This document shows, one piece after another, positions 28,344 through 36,924 of a stretch of DNA of 58,242 nucleotides. The stretch's first letter is position 1. Every line of letters begins with the position of its first letter. A program made the position numbers and the translations under genes. Source of the stretch: an uncultured Pelagibacteraceae bacterium (GTDB taxonomy: Bacteria; Pseudomonadota; Alphaproteobacteria; Pelagibacterales; Pelagibacteraceae); contig CACNPC010000003.1 in assembly GCA_902622245.1 (NCBI GenBank), forward strand, positions 119,491 to 177,732, read 5' to 3'. The notes beneath the pieces are model-generated. The model saw only the letters and a list, made by a program, of their open reading frames with translations. It ran no database searches and was not told where the DNA came from.

Positions 28344-29030
28344 ATGAAATTTACAAATAGCCTTATTAAAGGAAAATTATTAAAAAGATATAAAAGATTT
28401 TTCGCCGATATAAAAGTAAATAACAAGATTATAACGGCACATTGTCCTAACACTGGATCTATGCAAGGTCTCTTGGATGAAGGTAATGAAGTATTAGTGA
28501 CAGAACACAATGATCCAAAGAGAAAACTAAAATTTACGTTAGAAATAATTAAAGCAAAAAAAAGATACGTTGGGGTAAATACTCATAGAGCTAATAAAAT
28601 CGTTAAGCACGGATTAGAAAATAAATTAATATCAGAATTTAAAACTATTAAAAATATTAAACCAGAATTTAAATTCAGTGATGATACAAGATTTGACTTT
28701 TTATGTGATAATAATTTAATAGAAGTAAAAAATGTAACATTATTTAGAGAAAAAGATGTTGCAGAATTTCCTGATGCGGTAACATCAAGAGGAACAAAAC
28801 ATCTAAATATGTTAATTAAATCAATTAAAAAAGGATATAAACCTTATGTCTTATTTTTAACGCAAATTCAAAATATAAATAACTTTAGAATTGCAAAAGA
28901 TATTGATCAAATTTATTTTGAAAACTACAAAAAAGCAAAAAAAGCAGGAGTAAATTTTCTCGCTTATAGATGTAAACTTAGCTCTAAAGAGATTAAGATA
29001 GAAAAAAAAATTAATATACTAGATGAGTGA
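28344..29030 (+). CDS. sfsA: SfsA family DNA/RNA-nuclease-like protein
   Basis: 228 residues of normal SfsA length. An OB-like N-terminus contains AHCPNTGSMQGLLDEG, followed by the PD-(D/E)XK-type core (DDTRFDFLCDNNLIEVKNVT). SfsA was named for sugar fermentation stimulation, but its fold is nuclease-like and its role is unsettled. It overlaps map by 8 bases, so it heads the map-pur run. Confidence 0.92.
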   Translation: MKFTNSLIKGKLLKRYKRFFADIKVNNKIITAHCPNTGSMQGLLDEGNEVLVTEHNDPKRKLKFTLEIIKAKKRYVGVNTHRANKIVKHGLENKLISEFKTIKNIKPEFKFSDDTRFDFLCDNNLIEVKNVTLFREKDVAEFPDAVTSRGTKHLNMLIKSIKKGYKPYVLFLTQIQNINNFRIAKDIDQIYFENYKKAKKAGVNFLAYRCKLSSKEIKIEKKINILDE

Positions 29031-29793
29031 TTATAAAGAAAAATTCGAAAAGATGAGAGTTGCTGGAAAGCTTGCGTCCAAAACTTTAGACATGCTTACA
29101 GATTATATTAAACCAGGAGTATCAACAGATAAGATTGATAAATTAGGTTATGAATTTATAAAAGATAATGGTGGCTATTCAGCTCCATTATTTTATAGAG
29201 GTTTTGAAAAATCACTCTGCACATCATTAAATCATGTAGTTTGTCATGGAATACCATCTGATAGAATTTTAGAAGATGGTGATGCGGTAAATGTTGATGT
29301 AACAGCAGTCGTTGATGATTATTATGGGGATACAAGCAGAATGTATGAAGTTGGAAATGTACCAGTTAAGGCAAAAAATTTAATTGAAGCAACCTACGAC
29401 TCATTAATGAAAGCAATATCAATTTTACAACCAGGTAAAAAACTTGGTGATATAGGATTTGAAATTCAATCTTATGTTGAAAGCAAAGGTTATTCAGTTG
29501 TAAGAGATTTTTGTGGACATGGAATAAGCAATGTATTTCATGAACCTCCCAATATTCTTCATTATGGATCTAAAAATACCGGCAAAGAACTATTGCCTGG
29601 CATGACGTTTACTATTGAACCAATGATAAATTATGGAAAATATGACACAAAAGTTTTAAATGATGGATGGACAGCAGTAACTAAAGATAAATCGTTATCA
29701 GCACAATTTGAGCATACTGTTGGTATCACAGAAGATTCGTATGAAATTTTCACAGAATCTGTTAAAGGTTATACGAGGCCCCCATATAATTAA
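29023..29793 (+). CDS. map: Methionine aminopeptidase, type I
   Basis: 256 residues. It removes the initiator Met from new proteins. Metal ligands are visible: Asp in DVDVTAVVDDYYGDT, His in GHGISNVFHEPP, Glu in FTIEPMINYG and Glu in QFEHTVGIT. The substrate His is in the CHGIPS segment. It overlaps sfsA by 8 bases and purB by one (TAATG). Confidence 0.96.
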   Translation: MSDYKEKFEKMRVAGKLASKTLDMLTDYIKPGVSTDKIDKLGYEFIKDNGGYSAPLFYRGFEKSLCTSLNHVVCHGIPSDRILEDGDAVNVDVTAVVDDYYGDTSRMYEVGNVPVKAKNLIEATYDSLMKAISILQPGKKLGDIGFEIQSYVESKGYSVVRDFCGHGISNVFHEPPNILHYGSKNTGKELLPGMTFTIEPMINYGKYDTKVLNDGWTAVTKDKSLSAQFEHTVGITEDSYEIFTESVKGYTRPPYN

Positions 29794-31085
29794 TGATATC
29801 AAGATATTCTAGAAAAGAACTTGCCAGTATTTGGTCTGAAGAAAACAAATATAAAATTTGGCTAGAAGTAGAAATTGCTGCTGCTGAGGCAATGGAAAAA
29901 TATAAAATTATTCCTAAAGGAGTTGCGTCATTAGTTAAAAAAAAAGGCAAAATCAAAGTTAAAAGAATTCATGATATAGAGGCAAAAGTTAAGCATGATG
30001 TAATTGCTTTTTTGACATCAATTACAGAACAAGCGGGTCTTAAAGCAAGATACCTTCATCAAGGAATGACGTCATCCGATGTATTAGATACAACTTTAAA
30101 TATTCAATTGGTTCAATCAGGAAATATTTTATTAAGAGACATTGATAAAATTTTATCTGTTCTAAAAAAACAAGCAAAAAAATATAAGCTAACACCATGT
30201 ATTGGAAGAAGTCATGGAATACATGCGGAACCAATTACATTTGGTCTAAAATTAGCATCATTTTATGAAGAATTTAAAAGAAATAAGTATAGATTAAAAG
30301 ATGCAATAGAAAATGTATCTACATGTGCAATTTCAGGAGCAGTGGGAACGTTTGCAAATATAGATCCTAAAATTGAAACCTATGTTGCAAAAAAATTAAA
30401 ATTGAAAGCTGAGCCAATTTCAACTCAAATTATACCAAGAGATAGACATGCACATTATTTTTCAGTTCTCGGGATTATTGCTGGATCTGTTGAAAGGGTA
30501 GCTACAGAAATAAGACATTTGCAAAGATCTGAAGTTTATGAGTTACAGGAATACTTTTCAAAAGATCAAAAAGGTTCTTCTGCCATGCCTCATAAAAAAA
30601 ATCCAATATTAAGTGAAAATCTAACAGGACTTGCAAGAATGGTGAGAAGCTATGTAATTCCAGCTTTAGAAAATATTTCTTTGTGGCATGAAAGAGATAT
30701 TTCTCATTCCAGTGTTGAAAGAAATATCGGCCCAGATGCAAATATAACTTTAGACTTTGCTTTAGTTAGATTGTCTGGAATTTTAGAGAAAATGATTGTT
30801 TATCCAAAAACGATGATAAAAAATTTAAACTTAACAAGAGGTCTTGTTTTTTCTCAAGAGGTAATGTTAGAACTTACTAAATTAGGTATAGCTAGAGAGA
30901 AAGCGTATAGATTGGTTCAGTCTCATGCAAAAGCTAGTTTTGTAAAGAATACAAACCTATTAACACTTTTAAAAAATGATAAATCAATCACTAGTAAAAT
31001 AAGTGAAAAAAGATTAGATAAAATCTTTACATATGACAAACACTTAAAAAATGTAAATTATATATTTAAAAGAGTATTTAAATAA
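29793..31085 (+). CDS. purB: Adenylosuccinate lyase
   Basis: 430 residues. It catalyses two beta-eliminations in purine synthesis (SAICAR to AICAR, adenylosuccinate to AMP). The fumarase/aspartase-superfamily signature SSAMPHKKNPILSEN and upstream HQGMTSSDVLDTT, with GRSHGIHAEP, mark the active site. It overlaps map and purC by one base each, inside a translationally coupled purine operon. Confidence 0.97.
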   Translation: MISRYSRKELASIWSEENKYKIWLEVEIAAAEAMEKYKIIPKGVASLVKKKGKIKVKRIHDIEAKVKHDVIAFLTSITEQAGLKARYLHQGMTSSDVLDTTLNIQLVQSGNILLRDIDKILSVLKKQAKKYKLTPCIGRSHGIHAEPITFGLKLASFYEEFKRNKYRLKDAIENVSTCAISGAVGTFANIDPKIETYVAKKLKLKAEPISTQIIPRDRHAHYFSVLGIIAGSVERVATEIRHLQRSEVYELQEYFSKDQKGSSAMPHKKNPILSENLTGLARMVRSYVIPALENISLWHERDISHSSVERNIGPDANITLDFALVRLSGILEKMIVYPKTMIKNLNLTRGLVFSQEVMLELTKLGIAREKAYRLVQSHAKASFVKNTNLLTLLKNDKSITSKISEKRLDKIFTYDKHLKNVNYIFKRVFK

Positions 31086-31870
31086 TGAAAAAAGGAAAAA
31101 AATTATACGAGGGTAAAGCAAAAATAATTTTTGCAAGTAACGATAAAAAATATGTTATCCAACATTTTAAAGATGATGCAACTGCATTTAATAATCAAAA
31201 AAAAGCAGTGATGGATGGTAAAGGAATTTTAAATAATAGAATTTCTGAACATATATTAACCCAATTAAATAATGTTGGTATCAAAAATCATTTAATCAAA
31301 CGTTTAAATATGAGGGAGCAACTCGTTCAGCATGTTGAAATTATACCTATTGAATTTATTGTGAGAAATATTGCAACTGGATCATTAACTAAAAGATTGG
31401 GAATTGAAGATGGAACTGTTTTAGAAAATCCATTAATAGAGTATTGCTTGAAAGATGATGATTTAGGAGATCCCTTAGTAAGTACTGAACACATCTTAGC
31501 TTTTAAATGGATGGAAAAAGATGAATTAAACTTAATAAATAAAGAATTAAATAGAATTAACGATTTTCTTCAAGGCATGTTTAGAGGTGTTGGAATTAAA
31601 CTTGTAGATTTTAAAGTAGAATTTGGAAGATATGAAAAAAATGGAAAACAAGAGATCATGCTCGCAGATGAAATAAGTCCTGATACCTGCAGACTATGGG
31701 ATGTAAATAGTGATAAAAAATTAGATAAAGATAGATTTAGAAAAGGTCTTGGTAATCTAATTGAGGCTTATCAAGAAGTTGCAAGAAGATTAGATATACT
31801 TCATGAACAATCAAATATAAGACCATTAAAATACACTAAACCACAAGCAGTAAAGATTAAAAAAAAATAA
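31085..31870 (+). CDS. purC: Phosphoribosylaminoimidazole-succinocarboxamide synthase (SAICAR synthetase)
   Basis: 261 residues. It joins CAIR and aspartate using ATP. Diagnostic segments are KLYEGKAKIIF at the start, IPIEFIVRNIATGSL in the middle and LADEISPDTCRLW near the C-terminus. It makes the substrate of PurB, the preceding gene. A TAATG overlap on both sides implies coupled translation. Confidence 0.97.
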   Translation: MKKGKKLYEGKAKIIFASNDKKYVIQHFKDDATAFNNQKKAVMDGKGILNNRISEHILTQLNNVGIKNHLIKRLNMREQLVQHVEIIPIEFIVRNIATGSLTKRLGIEDGTVLENPLIEYCLKDDDLGDPLVSTEHILAFKWMEKDELNLINKELNRINDFLQGMFRGVGIKLVDFKVEFGRYEKNGKQEIMLADEISPDTCRLWDVNSDKKLDKDRFRKGLGNLIEAYQEVARRLDILHEQSNIRPLKYTKPQAVKIKKK

Positions 31871-32103
31871 TGAAAATTAAAGTAATCGTAACTCTTAAAA
31901 ATGGAGTTTTAGATCCTCAGGGAAAGGCTATTCAACAAACACTTAATGGAATGAACTTTGGAAATGTAGAAGATGTGAGACAAGGTAAATATTTTGAAAT
32001 TGAGGTTAAAGAGAAAGATGAAAAAAAAGCAAAGTCTTTAGTAGATGATATGTGTAAAAAACTATTGGCCAATCTTGTTATTGAGGATTACAAAATAGTT
32101 TAA
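31870..32103 (+). CDS. purS: FGAM synthase subunit PurS
   Basis: 77 residues. A small dimeric protein that bridges PurQ and PurL in the three-subunit form of phosphoribosylformylglycinamidine synthase. The segments VTLKNGVLDPQGKAIQQTL and VRQGKYFEIEV are typical. It comes directly before purQ and purL, as in other organisms with the split enzyme. Confidence 0.95.
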   Translation: MKIKVIVTLKNGVLDPQGKAIQQTLNGMNFGNVEDVRQGKYFEIEVKEKDEKKAKSLVDDMCKKLLANLVIEDYKIV

Positions 32104-32106
32104 TAA

Positions 32107-32790
32107 ATGAGATCATCAGTCATTATTTTTCCTGGATCAAATTGCGATAGAGACATGGATGTGGCTCTAAGAAAATTTGGTTTTAAAAATCAAATGGTTT
32201 GGCACAATGATAAATCTATTCCAAAATCAGATTTGATAGTATTGCCTGGTGGCTTTTCTTACGGTGATTACTTAAGGTGTGGAAGCATTGCTTCTAAATC
32301 AAATATTATTAAATCAGTAATTGATTTTGCTAATTCTGGAGGACTAGTATTAGGTATTTGTAATGGATTTCAAATCTTAACTGAAACAGGCCTACTAAAA
32401 GGAATATTGCAACAAAATAAGTTTCTTAATTTTATATGCAGAAATGTTTTTGTAAAAGTTAAAGATAAACAAAATAAATATTTTAAAGATTTAAAAAAAG
32501 ATATTTTGGAGCTTCATATTGCTCATAATGAGGGAAATTACTTTTGTAGTGATGATGAATTAAAATCATTGGAAGATAATAATCAAATAGCTGTAACATA
32601 TTGTGGAGAAGATGGTGCAGAAAATGAAGTAACTAATCCAAACGGAGCAATTAAAAATATAGCTGGAATTTTTAATAATAATAAAAATGTTCTTGGAATG
32701 ATGCCACATCCTGAGAGAATGATAGACAAATATTTATCAGGTGAAGATGGTTCATTATTTTTCAAAAACATCTTAGATAATTTTAAATAA
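32107..32790 (+). CDS. purQ: FGAM synthase subunit PurQ (glutaminase)
   Basis: 227 residues. A class I glutamine amidotransferase. The nucleophile Cys lies in GLVLGICNGFQIL and the His/Glu of the triad in MMPHPERM. FPGSNCDRDMD and LPGGFSYGDYLRCG are PurQ-specific. It supplies ammonia to PurL. It starts 3 bases after purS and overlaps purL by one base. Confidence 0.96.
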   Translation: MRSSVIIFPGSNCDRDMDVALRKFGFKNQMVWHNDKSIPKSDLIVLPGGFSYGDYLRCGSIASKSNIIKSVIDFANSGGLVLGICNGFQILTETGLLKGILQQNKFLNFICRNVFVKVKDKQNKYFKDLKKDILELHIAHNEGNYFCSDDELKSLEDNNQIAVTYCGEDGAENEVTNPNGAIKNIAGIFNNNKNVLGMMPHPERMIDKYLSGEDGSLFFKNILDNFK

Positions 32791-34982
32791 TGAAAGTCAC
32801 GGAAGCAGTCGCGATAGATCACGGATTAAAAAAAGAGGAGTTTTCTAAAATATGTGAACTTCTTAAGAGAACACCTAATTTAACAGAGCTTGCGATATTT
32901 TCTGCAATGTGGAACGAACATTGCTCCTATAAGTCCTCAAGAAAACATTTAAAAAAAATGCACACCAAAGGAAAACAGGTTATTCAAGGTCCAGGGGAAA
33001 ATGCTGGTGTTATTGACATTGGAGATGATGATGCAATTGTATTTAAAATTGAAAGCCACAATCATCCCTCGTTTATTGAACCTTATCAAGGTGCAGCAAC
33101 TGGAGTTGGTGGAATTATGAGAGATGTGTTCACAATGGGAGCAAGACCAATAGCAAATCTAAATTCAATTCATTTTGGTTCACCTCAACACAAAAAAACA
33201 AGAAACTTATTAAGAGGAGTTGTTAAAGGCATTGGGGGTTATGGTAATTGTATAGGAGTTCCAACCATTGCTGGCCAGACTACTTTTGATGAGTCTTACA
33301 ATGGAAATATATTAGTAAATGCCATGACTCTTGGCTTAGTAAATAAAAATAAGATTTTTTATTCAAAAGCAGCTGGATTAGATAAACCAGTAATATACGT
33401 AGGTTCAAAAACTGGAAGAGATGGAATTCATGGTGCCAGTATGGCTTCCGCAACTTTCGATGACAAAATTGAAGAAAAAAAACCAACGGTTCAGGTAGGA
33501 GACCCGTTCACTGAAAAATTATTACTTGAAGCTTGTCTAGAATTAATGGCTGATAATTCAATTATTGCAATTCAAGATATGGGTGCAGCAGGATTAACAT
33601 CTTCGAGTGTGGAAATGGCATCAAAAGGAAATCTTGGAATTGAATTAAATCTTAGCCAGGTCCCTTGTAGGGAAGAAAAAATGACACCATATGAAATTAT
33701 GTTGTCTGAAAGTCAAGAGAGAATGCTTATTGTTCTTGAAAAAGGAAAAGAAGAACATGCGAAGAAAATATTTGATAAATGGAACCTAGATTTTGCAGTT
33801 ATAGGTAAAACAACTAATTCAAAAAAAATAGAATTAATATTTGATAATAAAAAAGTTGCTGAAATACCAATTGATCTTCTTGCTGAAAATGCTCCAATTT
33901 ATGATCGTCCTTGGAAAAAAACTAAATTACCTCAAAAATTAAAATTTGATAAAGATGAATTTAAATCTCTAAAACTATCAGATTGTCTAAAAAAGATTTT
34001 AAGTAATTCAAATATTTCAGATAAAAAGTGGATATGGGATCAATACGATCATACAGTAATGGGTGATACAATTCAAAAACCTGGAGGTGATGCTGGTGTT
34101 GTTAGAGTTCACGGGACCAATAAAGCAGTAGCTGCATCAGTGGACTCGTCTGCATTATATTGTTTCTCGCATCCATTAACTGGAGGAAAACAAATAGTTT
34201 GTGAGAGCTATAGAAATCTTATTTCGGTAGGAGCTAAACCTATTGCTATTACAAATTGTTTAAACTTTGGAAACCCAGAAAAAGAAAAAAATATGGGTGA
34301 ATTTGTAGAATGTGTTGAAGGAATTACAGAAGCAAGCAAGTATCTAGATTTTCCAGTCGTATCTGGGAATGTATCATTTTATAACGAAACAAAAGATAAA
34401 GGTATAAAGCCTACTCCAACAATAGGAGGTATTGGACTAATCTCTGACTATCAACAAATGCTTACTATGGACTTTAAAACTGAGGGAAACTTAGTTTATG
34501 TAATTGGTAAAACGGATGGGCATTTAGATCAAAGTATTTTTGCAAGAGAGATTTTAAATGAAAAAAAAGGTCCGCCACCAACTGTTAATTTATTTAATGA
34601 AAAAAACATTGGTGAGGCTGTATTAGATTTATCTAGAAAAAATCTTATTGTGAGTTGCCATGATGTATCATTAGGTGGAGTTTTAATAGCATTATCAAAA
34701 ATGTGTATTAAAGGAAAAAAGGGAATAAAAATTAATTCACTTAAAGGTTTAACAAATAAATATGAATATTTCTTTGGAGAAGATCAGGCTCGATATATTG
34801 TTGAAATACCAAAAGCTAGTTTGAAGAAAGTAAATGATATTTTAAACAAATATTCTGTACATTTCGATGAATTAGGGACAGTTAATGGACAATCCATCGA
34901 ATATAAAGATGATATCAATTTGCCTATTGAAGAATTGGCAGATGCACATAAATATTGGTTAAAGAAGTATATGGATAGCTAA
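32790..34982 (+). CDS. purL: FGAM synthase subunit PurL (small form)
   Basis: 730 residues, the length of the small PurL that needs PurS and PurQ rather than the 1300-residue fused enzyme. Motifs include MWNEHCSYKSSRKHLK, FKIESHNHPSFIEPYQGAAT, GGIMRDVFTMGARP and the second-half HDVSLGGVL. It makes FGAM from FGAR with ATP. Start overlaps the purQ stop (TAATG). Confidence 0.97.
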   Translation: MKVTEAVAIDHGLKKEEFSKICELLKRTPNLTELAIFSAMWNEHCSYKSSRKHLKKMHTKGKQVIQGPGENAGVIDIGDDDAIVFKIESHNHPSFIEPYQGAATGVGGIMRDVFTMGARPIANLNSIHFGSPQHKKTRNLLRGVVKGIGGYGNCIGVPTIAGQTTFDESYNGNILVNAMTLGLVNKNKIFYSKAAGLDKPVIYVGSKTGRDGIHGASMASATFDDKIEEKKPTVQVGDPFTEKLLLEACLELMADNSIIAIQDMGAAGLTSSSVEMASKGNLGIELNLSQVPCREEKMTPYEIMLSESQERMLIVLEKGKEEHAKKIFDKWNLDFAVIGKTTNSKKIELIFDNKKVAEIPIDLLAENAPIYDRPWKKTKLPQKLKFDKDEFKSLKLSDCLKKILSNSNISDKKWIWDQYDHTVMGDTIQKPGGDAGVVRVHGTNKAVAASVDSSALYCFSHPLTGGKQIVCESYRNLISVGAKPIAITNCLNFGNPEKEKNMGEFVECVEGITEASKYLDFPVVSGNVSFYNETKDKGIKPTPTIGGIGLISDYQQMLTMDFKTEGNLVYVIGKTDGHLDQSIFAREILNEKKGPPPTVNLFNEKNIGEAVLDLSRKNLIVSCHDVSLGGVLIALSKMCIKGKKGIKINSLKGLTNKYEYFFGEDQARYIVEIPKASLKKVNDILNKYSVHFDELGTVNGQSIEYKDDINLPIEELADAHKYWLKKYMDS

Positions 34983-35212
34983 TGGCAATGGATTTAAAAG
35001 AAATTGAGAGTTTAATTAAGGAAGGATTACCTGACGCAAAAGTTGAAATTCAAGATTTAGCGGGTGATGGAAATCACTATTCTGCTACAGTGACATCATC
35101 TGAATTTTCAGGTAAAAGTAAAATAGAACAACATAAAATGGTGTATAATTCTTTAAAAGGTAAAATGGGAAATGAGCTTCACGCTTTAGCAATTAAAACA
35201 AAGGAAATTTAA
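34982..35212 (+). CDS. bolA: BolA family protein
   Basis: 76 residues with the BolA class II KH-like fold (IKEGLPDAKVEIQDLAGDG, then HYSATVTSSEFSGKSKIEQH). It lies directly before a CGFS monothiol glutaredoxin, the usual partner with which BolA proteins bridge a [2Fe-2S] cluster. It overlaps purL by one base. Likely role: iron-sulfur trafficking. Confidence 0.93.
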   Translation: MAMDLKEIESLIKEGLPDAKVEIQDLAGDGNHYSATVTSSEFSGKSKIEQHKMVYNSLKGKMGNELHALAIKTKEI

Positions 35213-35551
35213 ATGGAACAAGAAACAAATGATTTAATCAAAAGTGAAATTGAAAATAACGATGTGTGTCTTTTTATGAAAGGTACACCAGATGCACCAC
35301 AGTGTGGGTTTTCAATGGCAACTTCAAACATTTTAAAAGTCCTTGAAGTAAATTTTAAAGGTGTAAATGTTTTAGCAGATCAAAAGCTACGAGAAGGTAT
35401 AAAAGTATTTAGTGATTGGCCAACCATTCCTCAATTATATGTTAAAAATGAGTTTATTGGTGGATGCGATATCGTAAAAGAAATGTACGAAAGTGGAGAA
35501 CTCGCTAAACTTTTTGAGTCTAAAGGAATAAATTTTAAAGCTAAGAATTAA
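35213..35551 (+). CDS. grxD: Monothiol glutaredoxin (Grx4/GrxD type)
   Basis: 112 residues. The active site CGFS is at 31-34 within FMKGTPDAPQCGFSM, with the thioredoxin fold's WPTIPQLYV and GGCDIVKEM glutathione-binding segments. CGFS glutaredoxins bind [2Fe-2S] clusters and pair with BolA. It starts immediately after the bolA stop. It ends one base before the convergent rpsD gene. Confidence 0.95.
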   Translation: MEQETNDLIKSEIENNDVCLFMKGTPDAPQCGFSMATSNILKVLEVNFKGVNVLADQKLREGIKVFSDWPTIPQLYVKNEFIGGCDIVKEMYESGELAKLFESKGINFKAKN

Positions 35552-36169
35552 TTATCTAGAGTAATATTCAATTACTAAATTTGGCTCCATCACAACTGGG
35601 TATGGAACTTCTTCAAAAGATGGAATTCTTACAAATTTAACTTTTTTATTCTTTTCGTCTAATTGTAGATATTCTGGAACTTCTCTTTCTTTGTTAGCAA
35701 GAGCAATATCAATTAAAGCAAGTTGTTTAGATTTATCTCTAATTTCAATCGTGTCTTCTTCTTTAACCTGATAGCTTGCTATATTAACTTTTTTACCATT
35801 TACTTTAACATGACCGTGATTAATCAATTGTCTTGATGAAAAGATAGTGTTTGATAACTTTGATCTATAAATTACAGCATCTAATCTTCTCTCTAATAAT
35901 CCAATTAAGTTTTCAGCAGTATCGCCTTTTTTCATGATTGCTTTTTTGTAAACATTTCTAAACTGTCTTTCATTCATATTACCATAATATGATTTTAATT
36001 TTTGTTTTGCTTGAAGTTGAATTCCGTAGTCTGAAGGTTTGCCAGCTTTTGTTTGTCCATGTTGTCCTGGAGGATAGGCTCTTGTATTAAAAGGGCTTTT
36101 GGGTCTGCCCCATAAATTTACTTTTAATCTTCTATCTACTTTATGTTTAGAGTTTAATCTTTTTGTCAT
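35552..36169 (-). CDS. rpsD: 30S ribosomal protein S4
   Basis: 205 residues. Conserved features are the N-terminal basic region ([20 protein letters not shown]), then [15 protein letters not shown] and the S4 RNA-binding domain ([20 protein letters not shown]). It is a primary 16S-binding protein. It stands away from the alpha operon, as in other alphaproteobacteria. A 35-base gap containing a small hairpin separates it from the upstream methyltransferase gene. Confidence 0.97.
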   Translation of the reverse strand: MTKRLNSKHKVDRRLKVNLWGRPKSPFNTRAYPPGQHGQTKAGKPSDYGIQLQAKQKLKSYYGNMNERQFRNVYKKAIMKKGDTAENLIGLLERRLDAVIYRSKLSNTIFSSRQLINHGHVKVNGKKVNIASYQVKEEDTIEIRDKSKQLALIDIALANKEREVPEYLQLDEKNKKVKFVRIPSFEEVPYPVVMEPNLVIEYYSR

Positions 36170-36176
36170 TAATAGG

Positions 36177-36191
36177 AGGCTTTATAAGCCT
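36177..36191 (-). promoter_or_regulatory. Small hairpin ahead of rpsD
   Basis: Perfect inverted repeat AGGCTT-TAT-AAGCCT, ending 8 bases from the rpsD ATG. The SD-like sequence is embedded beside it (CTCCTA on this strand gives no SD), and no T-tract follows. It may be a processing or S4-binding element; the function is not known. Confidence 0.3.
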
Positions 36192-36204
36192 AAGTTATGT
36201 TTTG

Positions 36205-36924
36205 TCAATCAACCTTTTCCTTGCTTAAACCAGCAAATACACTCGATAAAATACGAGTTTCTTTTTCTGAAAGATTGAGTTTATAGAAAATACTTCTTAA
36301 ATTTTCCATCATGATCGGTTTTTTTTCAGGTGGGTGAAAAAAATTCTTATTTTCTAAATTATTAATGCACAAATTTAACATTCTTTGAATGTCATTCTTA
36401 TTTGCACTTTTAATTTTTTTTGACTTTTCAAAGGAAAACTTTTTATTTGAAATTAGTCCACTTACTATTTGAGCTACAATAATTAGACTATGAGACAAAT
36501 TTAAAGATCTAAAATTCCTATTACTTGGAATTTGTAAAGTATAATCAGCATAACTAACTTCATTATTTGATAATCCAGATGCTTCTGATCCAAAAAGAAA
36601 ACCAATCTTTTTTTTGTAATTAATCTTATTTAGATCAGTTATTGATATATGTTTAATATTTTTATTTCTAAATCTTGCAGATGTTGCAACTAATATATCC
36701 AAATTACTTAATGATTTTTCTAAATTTTCATATACTTTTGCTTTTTTAATAATATCCTTTGCCCCTACAGATGTTGCAATAATTTTATCATTTGGAAATG
36801 AGGGTTTTGGATTAACAATTGATAGATTATTAAAATTAAAGTTTTTTAAAGCTCTAGCACAGGCTCCTATATTTTCTGACAATTGAGGTTTGTGTAAAAT
36901 GAAAGTTATATTCTTAAATGACAT
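36205..36924 (-). CDS. trmJ: tRNA/rRNA 2'-O-methyltransferase, TrmJ-like
   Basis: 239 residues, SPOUT superfamily. Motifs are ITFILHKPQLSENIGACARA at the start, IGFLFGSEASGLSNNEV in the middle and NLSHSLIIVAQIV near the knot. TrmJ methylates position 32 of tRNAs. A TTG at 36927 extends the frame by one codon, but the ATG at 36924 overlaps the cimA stop by one base (TGATG) and is the natural start. Confidence 0.85.
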   Translation of the reverse strand: MSFKNITFILHKPQLSENIGACARALKNFNFNNLSIVNPKPSFPNDKIIATSVGAKDIIKKAKVYENLEKSLSNLDILVATSARFRNKNIKHISITDLNKINYKKKIGFLFGSEASGLSNNEVSYADYTLQIPSNRNFRSLNLSHSLIIVAQIVSGLISNKKFSFEKSKKIKSANKNDIQRMLNLCINNLENKNFFHPPEKKPIMMENLRSIFYKLNLSEKETRILSSVFAGLSKEKVD